The position numbers were made by a program, and so were the translations under genes. Shown here in pieces: positions 1-5,006 of a stretch of DNA of 5,655 nt. The stretch is from contig JAKAMP010000223.1 of assembly GCA_021812865.1 (NCBI GenBank), positions 1-5,655 on the forward strand, given 5' to 3'. Origin of the DNA: Bacteroidota bacterium (lineage in GTDB: Bacteria > Bacteroidota > Bacteroidia > Bacteroidales > JAAYUG01). Numbering within the stretch: the first letter of the stretch is position 1; each line of letters starts with the position of its first letter. The notes beneath the pieces are model-generated. The model saw only the letters and a list, made by a program, of their open reading frames with translations, searched no databases and was not told the origin of the DNA.

Positions 1-126
1 TTAAAAAAAGAAAATCTTCGTGACCATATGACTAATCTTGAGTTGGTCCTAAACATGTTGGCAGAAACCAGCACCACCGAAATATCCAAAGTAAAAAAAC
101 CGCAAACTTTCCCTGAAAACAGAAAA
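1..126 (+). pseudogene. BRO-family (phage antirepressor-like) protein, C-terminal fragment, cut at both ends
   Basis: The plus strand in frame 1 is open from the first base and encodes about 42 residues that match, from memory, the conserved C-terminal part of Bacteroidota Bro-N/antirepressor-like proteins. The key blocks are NLRDHMTNLELVLNMLAE, then STTEIS and PQTFPENRK. The family normally continues with a Gly/Ala-rich stretch and an AR..E..G..V block. None of this follows: after codon 126 the frame reads into the antisense of the neighbouring permease and stops at 253-255. BRO-type proteins are common in prophages and mobile islands, where the N-terminal domain is thought to bind DNA; that domain would lie left of the window. 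The fragment is cut on the left by the window edge and on the right by a junction. It may be a remnant of a mobile element or a misjoined piece of another contig. The family call rests on motif recall, not on a search. Confidence 0.7.
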
Positions 127-716
127 AACAATGCGGCGGTAACGTTTATACAGAATGCCACAGCCTGTTTCAGGGCATTCAGCCTTATCATGCTATCGTC
201 AATGGCAAGACCCAGTGCAGCCAGTACAATTACGCTCACCCCCGCTCCGAAATAGCCACCGTACACTGCGGCCGGGGTAACCAGCGAGAGGATAAGAATA
301 TTGTTCGTTCCGGCCGCATGGCCTGAAGCAGCCCGTTTTACCAGCCACTGCCTCACCGGGCCCTGCACGGCAAGCAGAACAGAAGCGAGGAGGATAAGAA
401 AGGGCGCCAGTTCGCGGAAGCTTTTTTCTCCGGTCCACAAAAGCAAAGCGCCTCCTGCCAGTCCGCCCAGAACACTGATGGGAACAAGCAGCCAAAGCTG
501 CCTTTTCTGCATCTTAAGATCGTTCCACTGGGCAATTGTACCCCCGAGGTAACCGGGACTCAGGGCAACCGTATTGGTCACATTGGCCACCACGGCAGGC
601 AGGCCAAGGGCTGTAAGCACAGGAAATGTGATCAGCGTTCCACCGCCTGCAATGGCATTTACCACACCCGCACCCATAGCTGCAATCGCTGCGATGATCA
701 GATCGGTTACACTCAT
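1..716 (-). CDS. TauE/SafE (TSUP) family membrane permease, C-terminus replaced or missing
   Basis: This is a polytopic inner-membrane transporter of the sulfite exporter TauE/SafE family. Members move sulfite, sulfoacetate or other small anions; the substrate here cannot be told. ATG at 716-714 is fixed as the start because the preceding codon is TAA. The first half-repeat carries the hallmark NAIAGGGTLITFP (about residues 20-32) and NVTNTVALSPGYLGG (45-59). The second half-repeat carries YGGYFGAGVSV (152-162) and LNALKQAVAFCINVTAALF (179-197), ending in SGKV (201-204). Hydrophobic stretches run through most of the protein. After V204 (base 105) the frame stays open to the window edge, but the sequence (about 34 residues, Arg/Ser-rich at the end) no longer looks like the expected last helix with its Gly-rich turn. 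The opposite strand there encodes a BRO protein, so these residues are probably not native. Family length is about 240-260 residues, so some 40-50 are missing. No operon partner is visible. Confidence 0.85.
   Translation of the reverse strand, partial: MSVTDLIIAAIAAMGAGVVNAIAGGGTLITFPVLTALGLPAVVANVTNTVALSPGYLGGTIAQWNDLKMQKRQLWLLVPISVLGGLAGGALLLWTGEKSFRELAPFLILLASVLLAVQGPVRQWLVKRAASGHAAGTNNILILSLVTPAAVYGGYFGAGVSVIVLAALGLAIDDSMIRLNALKQAVAFCINVTAALFFLFSGKVCGFFTLDISVVLVSANMFRTNSRLVIWSRRFSFF
105..126. other. Junction between permease gene and BRO gene fragment
   Basis: Read on the minus strand, the permease matches its family up to SGKV, ending at base 105. Read on the plus strand, the BRO fragment matches its family up to PENRK, ending at base 126. 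The 22 bases between satisfy both proteins at once, so two unrelated genes have been joined tail to tail, each losing its C-terminus, through a short shared sequence. Microhomology-mediated rearrangement or an assembler joining contigs through a short k-mer would both leave this pattern. A run of seven A at 93-99 lies just outside. Confidence 0.6.
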
Positions 717-852
717 TTAAATCATTCTTCGGTTTATACAGGCTGTAAATGTAATATGATGAAGCATAAAACCATAGCAGGGATGCAAAATTCCCAACCC
801 TGATTTCAATAATTTATTATCTTCAGTCCTTTATTAATCAAATTCTTCCGGC
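717..852. promoter_or_regulatory. Divergent intergenic region between permease and phosphoesterase genes
   Basis: This 136-base A/T-rich gap must hold the start signals of both divergent genes. On the minus strand there is a weak candidate for the permease: TTG inside GGGTTGGGA, then 18 bases, then TATGGTTTT, which resembles but does not match TAnnTTTG. I find no convincing match toward the phosphoesterase gene. No Shine-Dalgarno sequence is seen before either start, which is usual for Bacteroidota. Confidence 0.3.
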
Positions 853-1971
853 ATGTTTCACCTTACCATTACCCTGGCATACATCATTCCCAATATCTAC
901 CTCTTCCTCCGCACCATGAACCTGTTCATTACAAAGAAATACAGGTGGCTTTACGGGGCGATTTACCTGGGTATTGCATTGATATACCCGCTTACACAGG
1001 GATTTTCGCACAGGGAGGTGGGTAAGGTGCAGCAGTTTTTTTATGCAACCGGAAACTACCTGTTGCCCTTTTATCTTTATTTGTTTTTGGGGATGTTGCT
1101 GTTCGATCTTTTTCTTCTGGTCAATACCTGGGCGAAGATACTCACCCCGGAAAGAAGGAAATCCTTTCATTTCAGGACACGGGCTTTCTCCACCATCTGC
1201 GGAGTCGCCCTGGCCGTTGTTATCGGGGGAATCATCAACCTGCACACTATCCAAATAACCCATTACCGGCTTGTCATTCCTGCCCGGTCGGGTATTCCCG
1301 GGAAGATCAGGGTTGCCTTCATTGCCGACTTTCATCTGAATGAGCATTCGTCCCCGCGATTCGTAAGAAAATTTGTCCGGAAAGTCAATACACAACACGC
1401 CGACATTGTCCTTTACGGTGGAGATATCATAGACGGAAGCCGGAATGCTGAAAAAATGGATACCATCGAGTTCGTTTTCCGGAATATTCATGTACCTCTC
1501 GGAAGTTATGCCGCCTTAGGAAATCACGAATATTACAGCCGACAGGAGAATGGACGTTTTTATAGGAAAGCCGGGATCAGGCTGCTACGCGATACAGTGG
1601 TGGAAATCGGGCGCAGCTTTTACCTGGCCGGCAGGGATGATGAGCATGCCAGGCACAGAAAATCTGCCGCGGAACTTGTTAAAGGACTGAACCCACCCCT
1701 TCCCCTGATTGTACTGGATCACAGGCCTACGGATTTCGAGAATGAGCAGAAGGCAGGCATCGACCTGGTGCTTTCGGGCCATACCCACGATGGTCAGTTA
1801 TTCCCCATCAACCTCATCACAAACCGGGTGTACGAACTGAGTTGGGGGTACATGAAGAAAGGCAATACGAACTTCATCGTAACCAGTGGGCTGCAACTCT
1901 GGGGCCCACCGGTCAAGACAGCAGGCAAGGCCGAACTGGTGATTATTGATATTGAACTCAGGAATCCGTAA
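853..1971 (+). CDS. Membrane-anchored metallophosphoesterase, YaeI/YkuE type (372 aa)
   Basis: A calcineurin-like metallophosphoesterase fused to an N-terminal membrane region. Hydrophobic segments lie at about residues 3-20, 34-48, 68-92 and 112-132, giving roughly four helices. The catalytic domain follows from about residue 150. All metal-binding motifs are present in order: DFH (D159, H161), GGD (D191), GNHE (N224, H225), an isolated histidine in LDHRP (H290) and SGHTHDGQ (H310, H312). LAGRDD (258-263) is also typical of this subfamily. Known relatives act on lipid-linked or cell-envelope phosphoesters such as UDP-diacylglucosamine (LpxG/LpxH-like activity) or are of unknown substrate, so an envelope-facing or membrane-lipid phosphoesterase is an inference. 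ATG at 853 is the first in-frame start after the TAA at 835-837. It is convergent with the downstream oxidoreductase gene and has no operon partner. Confidence 0.9.
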   Translation: MFHLTITLAYIIPNIYLFLRTMNLFITKKYRWLYGAIYLGIALIYPLTQGFSHREVGKVQQFFYATGNYLLPFYLYLFLGMLLFDLFLLVNTWAKILTPERRKSFHFRTRAFSTICGVALAVVIGGIINLHTIQITHYRLVIPARSGIPGKIRVAFIADFHLNEHSSPRFVRKFVRKVNTQHADIVLYGGDIIDGSRNAEKMDTIEFVFRNIHVPLGSYAALGNHEYYSRQENGRFYRKAGIRLLRDTVVEIGRSFYLAGRDDEHARHRKSAAELVKGLNPPLPLIVLDHRPTDFENEQKAGIDLVLSGHTHDGQLFPINLITNRVYELSWGYMKKGNTNFIVTSGLQLWGPPVKTAGKAELVIIDIELRNP

Positions 1972-2044
1972 TGAAGTTCATTCAAGGATACTGATTTAGC
2001 GGATGAAAGGAAAGAAATGATAATGCAATGACACTTTTCAACGC

Positions 2045-2072
2045 TATTGGCTATTGGCTGTTGGCAGTTAGC
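2045..2072 (+). repeat. Four imperfect tandem heptamers (TATTGGC type)
   Basis: Four units in direct succession read TATTGGC, TATTGGC, TGTTGGC and AGTTAGC, keeping the pattern nnTTnGC. The array is 28 bases long and lies in the gap between two convergent genes, with no coding potential of its own. From memory, similar GCTATTGGC-type heptamer runs occur between genes in other Bacteroidota genomes, but I cannot confirm this here. Function is unknown; replication slippage or a small dispersed repeat family are the simplest explanations. Confidence 0.65.
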
Positions 2073-2083
2073 CGGATTACCCG

Positions 2084-2145
2084 ATGGTGGCCATTTCAAC
2101 TACAATTTGACCTTAGCTTATCCACTAAATGACCATGGTTTTTTT
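2084..2145 (+). terminator. Weak terminator candidate after the phosphoesterase gene
   Basis: ATGGT plus CATTT (2084-2088 and 2092-2096, with a 3-base bulge) can pair with AAATG plus ACCAT (2127-2136), followed by GG and seven T (2139-2145). The loop is about 30 bases and two bases separate stem from T-run, so this is far from an ideal intrinsic terminator. It lies 113 bases beyond the stop codon. Confidence 0.25.
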
Positions 2146-2188
2146 ATCGAACATATTCCAAATCTTAATCTATAATTCCTGTTTCACC

Positions 2189-3511
2189 TCAAACCTGTGG
2201 TAAAGTCCAGGGGGCACGGTAATGGGGAACCAGGTATTGGTTAGCCTCAGCGTCGTTGGTAAAAGCAGTACCATTCCATTCAAGCCGTTTGCGGGTACGG
2301 TAGGCAATATTCCCAAGGCTGGCAAAAGTGGCAATGCCGGCGCCAATGGCAGGGTTTGCATTCGTGTTTACATCACGGCTTTTTAGGCAGGCAAGGTGGT
2401 TTTTCACATGAAGGCTCAGTCCTTTACCGCCTGATTTCTGAAGTGGAACAGCTTCCATACGGGGTGTTCCCCCATCAATTCTTTCGGGGATCACCTCCCA
2501 GCCGTCTCTGTTTACCACCAGGGTACCGTTTTCCCCGACATAAGCCACACCATGGTTCCGGCCATAGGCGCCGTCATCCACGCCAATGGCATGATCCCAC
2601 AATACCGTGAATCCGTCGAATTCATACAATGCCTGCAAGGTATCGGGTGTTTCTGCCGCATCTGCCGGGTATCCGAATTTTCCGCCCATGGCTGTGACGG
2701 ATCTGGGCGTCTTTACGTTCATACCATACAGTGCATAATCGAGCAGGTGTACGCCCCAGTCGGTCATGAGTCCGCCGGCATAATCCCAGAACCAGCGGAA
2801 GTTAAAGTGAAAGTGGTTGCGGTTGAAGGGTCTGGAAGGCGCCGGGCCCAGCCACATATCGTAATCCACCCCCTGCGGCACAGGTTCATCGGGCAACACA
2901 GGAACGGAGGAACACCATCCCTGGTATGAGAAAACCCTTACCGTGCGGATTTTCCCGAGTTTACCTGATCGGACAAAGGCTACGGCATCCTGCCAGTGAG
3001 GATCGCTCCGCTGCCATTGCCCAACCTGCACCACGCGGTTATACTTCTGAGCTGCTTTTACCATGAGGTTGCATTCCTCAACGGTATAGCCCATGGGCTT
3101 TTCGCAATACACATCCTTCCCTGACTGGCATGCAGAGACCATGGGCAGGCAATGCCAATGATCTGGGGTACCGATGATCACCAGATCAATATCTTTATTA
3201 TCGATTAGCTTGCGCCAGTCCTTATAAAGGTTAGGCACCTTCTTCCCCTGAAGCTTTTCAGCCTCTGCAGCACGCTTGTAAAGGGGATTGTCATCTATAT
3301 CGCATATGGCAATGCATTCCGTTTCCGGATTTTCGAGGAAGGTGCTCAAATCGACAAATCCCATTCCATTGCAGCCGATCAGTCCGATCTTGATTTTATC
3401 GGAAGGTGCAACCGGTTTGCCCACCTTCAAAGTCCTGGGCAATGATGAAGCAAGGCCAAGCCCTGCCATTCCTGCAGCGCTGGTACGGATAAAGTCCCTT
3501 CGGGTTGTCAT
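2189..3511 (-). CDS. Tat-exported Gfo/Idh/MocA family oxidoreductase (440 aa)
   Basis: An NAD(P)-dependent oxidoreductase of the glucose-fructose oxidoreductase / inositol dehydrogenase / MocA family; members usually oxidise or epimerise sugars and cyclitols. The N-terminus has a twin-arginine signal, TRRDFIRTSAAG (residues 3-14), followed by an Ala/Gly/Leu-rich stretch, so a folded protein with bound cofactor is probably exported to the periplasm. The Rossmann fold begins at about residue 39 with IKIGLIGCNGMG (40-51), then an acidic residue after strand two in CDIDD (D71) and TPDHWH (115-120). The family signature CEKP (136-139) holds the catalytic lysine K138. MTDWGVHLLD (249-258) holds the conserved histidine H255 of the substrate site. 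The end, APWTLPQV, is typical of Bacteroidota paralogues. The retained EKP argues against the related GH109 glycosidases. The substrate cannot be assigned. It is flanked by oppositely oriented genes, so it is probably monocistronic. ATG at 3511 puts the Tat motif at the very start. Confidence 0.92.
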   Translation of the reverse strand: MTTRRDFIRTSAAGMAGLGLASSLPRTLKVGKPVAPSDKIKIGLIGCNGMGFVDLSTFLENPETECIAICDIDDNPLYKRAAEAEKLQGKKVPNLYKDWRKLIDNKDIDLVIIGTPDHWHCLPMVSACQSGKDVYCEKPMGYTVEECNLMVKAAQKYNRVVQVGQWQRSDPHWQDAVAFVRSGKLGKIRTVRVFSYQGWCSSVPVLPDEPVPQGVDYDMWLGPAPSRPFNRNHFHFNFRWFWDYAGGLMTDWGVHLLDYALYGMNVKTPRSVTAMGGKFGYPADAAETPDTLQALYEFDGFTVLWDHAIGVDDGAYGRNHGVAYVGENGTLVVNRDGWEVIPERIDGGTPRMEAVPLQKSGGKGLSLHVKNHLACLKSRDVNTNANPAIGAGIATFASLGNIAYRTRKRLEWNGTAFTNDAEANQYLVPHYRAPWTLPQV

Positions 3512-3745
3512 GACAGTCCGGTTTAAGTTTTTGTAGAGGAAATGAAGATAATAATTTTGCCTTAAAATGGTGCAATCCGGTCAAGGCTAAATCAAAACCA
3601 CCGGAGGGAGACACTGTCATTTTGTTCGTAACATTTTTATAATGAAACACTTGACTTTGGTCAGCAAATGAAGTAAATCATCTTTTCTTTTCAGGCATCC
3701 TATTAAAGAAGGTTTGATAGACTCCATATATTAATCTCAAAATCA
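3512..3745. promoter_or_regulatory. Divergent intergenic region between oxidoreductase and lipoprotein genes
   Basis: A 234-base gap that must drive both flanking genes. On the plus strand, AAGGTTTG (3709-3716) matches TAnnTTTG except at its first base and lies 30 bases before the lipoprotein start, but no good TTTG sits at the right distance upstream. A short inverted repeat, TGAC-N4-GTCA, lies at 3652-3663. Nothing convincing is seen toward the oxidoreductase. Confidence 0.3.
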
Positions 3746-4289
3746 ATGCTTATGAAAAAAATCATTTATTTCGTTTTACCGCTGATCCTGTTGGCCTTCC
3801 TACTGAACTCCTGTCAGCCGAAGGTTGATACGGAGAAAGAAAAACCAGCAATCAAGGCTCAAATCGATGCAGAAACACAGGCGTGGATTGATAAGGACGG
3901 GGCCAAATTTGCAGACCTGTATATTCATGACGAAGACCAGACCAGGGCAACATTGACCGATACAGCCATCTTAGTGCAGGTTGGCTGGAGTAAATTCGGC
4001 AATATGGCTGATTCGGTAAAAATGCCGATTGGAGCAAGATCAAGAATCCAAAATTTCATCATGACTTTTATAACAACAAGGTCATGGGAAATGTAGCCTG
4101 GGCGGTATTCAGCCAGAATTTCTCGGCCATATACAATGGTGCAGATTACAAGAGTACTTCTCTCCAGGCGATGGCGCTTCAGAAGATGGACGGGAATTGG
4201 AAGATTTCCTGCTTTGTGGATGCCAATGTACCTAACCGCCACCACCTCCTCCTCCGCCACCTACTGAAAAAGGCAAGAAGAGTAAATAA
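3746..4289 (+). pseudogene. NTF2-like (SnoaL/DUF4440-type) lipoprotein with polyproline tail, two frameshifts
   Basis: Three overlapping frames together give one coherent protein of about 181 residues. Part one (3746-4021) starts with a lipoprotein signal, MKK plus a hydrophobic run ending LLNSC, so C23 (counting from 3746) would be lipidated. ATG at 3752 is an equally good start. The next part, AWIDKDGAKFADLY, is typical of NTF2-fold proteins, a fold used by ketosteroid-isomerase-like enzymes and by many non-enzymatic binding proteins. At an A5 run (4018-4022) one base appears missing, and the protein resumes in another frame with NADWSKIKN through GNVAWAVFSQNFS to WKISCFVDANVP. At 4234-4236 a second base appears missing; the third frame gives nine prolines (4236-4262), TEKGKKSK and TAA at 4287-4289. 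That stop lies 24 bases before a strong terminator, supporting the reconstruction. Both sites are short homopolymers, so sequencing error is as likely as true decay. The precise family and function are uncertain. Confidence 0.75.
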
Positions 4290-4312
4290 AATGACTTATT
4301 CTGCCGGATCAA

Positions 4313-4341
4313 AGACTCATGGATGCATGGGTCTTTTTTTT
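4313..4341 (+). terminator. Intrinsic terminator of the lipoprotein gene
   Basis: AGACTCATG (4313-4321) pairs with CATGGGTCT (4326-4334) over nine base pairs, one of them G-T, across the four-base loop GATG. The right arm runs straight into eight T (4334-4341). The stop codon of the convergent membrane-protein gene sits at the end of the T-run. Read on the minus strand, the same hairpin is followed by only three T, so it is a weaker terminator in that direction. Confidence 0.85.
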
Positions 4342-4748
4342 CAGGAACGCTTGCGGAATTTCAGTTTTCTTCCAAATACCGTGTAATTCAGGATGAACAG
4401 GATTCCAACAAGGGCAATAACAACCAGCAGAATGTAAAGGAAAAGGTTCTTGTTAGATAGTGGCCCCAGGGGAAACGTACCCAGAAGGGCGAAGAAAATC
4501 AGGATCAATCCGGCAATATGCTCCCATCGCCAGGCAATGGCAACTACTGCAAATATAGCAAAGGTGGGGATATTGTGAATAAGGAAGGCCAGGACAGTCT
4601 TCCAGAATGAATAACCATCACCGAATACATCAAAGGAAAACAAGGTAAGAAATAAGCCAACCACGATTAAAAGTATCCTAAGTGCCCAGCTCAATGCCCT
4701 GATACCAGGCATTTTTTCTTCCTGTTCTTCCTTGCGTTCTTCATTCAT
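4341..4748 (-). CDS. Small four-helix membrane protein, possibly DUF7670-type (135 aa)
   Basis: A hypothetical inner-membrane protein of unknown function. A charged, Glu/Lys-rich N-terminal tail (residues 1-13) is followed by four hydrophobic segments at about 20-38, 50-71, 77-93 and 102-120, then a basic C-terminal tail (RKLKFRKRS). Conserved-looking features include FDVFGDGYSFWKTVLAFLIH (39-58), a proline in the second helix (P61) and AWRWEHIAG (72-80). This pattern, a short loop, FW..vlaFLIHniPTf, then aWRWE..aG, is one I recall from small Bacteroidota and Firmicutes proteins now grouped as DUF7670; that label is from memory and not checked. The positive-inside rule suggests that both ends are cytoplasmic. 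It is convergent with the lipoprotein gene, its stop abutting that gene's terminator, and divergent from the porin gene. A good Bacteroidota-type promoter lies just upstream. Confidence 0.8.
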   Translation of the reverse strand: MNEERKEEQEEKMPGIRALSWALRILLIVVGLFLTLFSFDVFGDGYSFWKTVLAFLIHNIPTFAIFAVVAIAWRWEHIAGLILIFFALLGTFPLGPLSNKNLFLYILLVVIALVGILFILNYTVFGRKLKFRKRS

Positions 4749-4769
4749 ATCTCAAATGTTAATTCAACA

Positions 4770-4799
4770 TAAAGTTAGGCCAAATTCGAAGAAATGCAA
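4770..4799 (-). promoter_or_regulatory. Bacteroidota-type promoter of the four-helix membrane protein gene
   Basis: On the minus strand, TTG (4799-4797) is followed after 19 bases by TAACTTTA (4777-4770). This fits the Bacteroidota primary sigma consensus of TTTG at -33 and TAnnTTTG at -7, with the last G replaced. The -7 element ends about 21 bases before the ATG, giving a short leader. Confidence 0.5.
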
Positions 4800-4925
4800 G
4801 GTTTTTTTAAGCCTGACGGACAATACAGGACGAAAGAATAATTCCAACTGCAATTCTGATTGAAATATTAAACACTGATTATCAACTTTTTAAATACTTT
4901 AAGATTTCTTCATATGGGCTTAATA

Positions 4926-4953
4926 TTGCGTTAATACAGTCGCCGCATTTTTG
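4926..4953 (+). promoter_or_regulatory. Candidate Bacteroidota-type promoter of the porin gene
   Basis: TTG (4926-4928) is followed after 17 bases by CATTTTTG (4946-4953), which differs from TAnnTTTG only in its first base. The spacing is slightly short. It would give an A-rich leader of about 45-50 bases before the ATG at 5007. The rest of the 4749-5006 gap is A/T-rich and shows no gene. Confidence 0.4.
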
Positions 4954-5006
4954 TATCGTGAAAACAGAGCAATATGATACCTATTATTCATAAACACAAA
5001 AAAAGT

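Larger units (their letters stand above)
1972..2188. other. Convergent intergenic region, 217 bases
   Basis: The gap separates the ends of the phosphoesterase and oxidoreductase genes. It contains the heptamer repeats at 2045-2072 and one weak terminator candidate at 2084-2145. I see no plausible small gene or structured RNA in the rest. Confidence 0.5.

Noticed and set aside
93..99. Frameshift in the A7 run as the reason for the lost permease C-terminus
   Set aside because: Neither alternative frame restores a TSUP-like last helix, and the opposite strand is explained by a BRO protein, so a junction fits better than an indel.
199..535. Open frames on both strands inside the permease gene
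   Set aside because: The permease frame carries the family motifs throughout this stretch; the alternatives are Cys/Arg/Pro-rich with no domain pattern.
838..1491. Long open frame on the minus strand (217 codons) across the phosphoesterase gene
   Set aside because: It lies antisense to a gene whose full set of metal-binding motifs is intact, and its own translation shows no recognisable domain.
2189..3511. GH109-type glycosidase identity for the Gfo/Idh/MocA protein
   Set aside because: GH109 enzymes have lost the EKP dehydrogenase signature, which is intact here at residues 137-139.
3651..3679. Sigma70-like promoter, TTGACT, 17 bases, TAAATC
   Set aside because: It resembles the E. coli consensus, but Bacteroidota primary sigma factors use TTTG/TAnnTTTG, and the leader would be about 60 bases with no other support.
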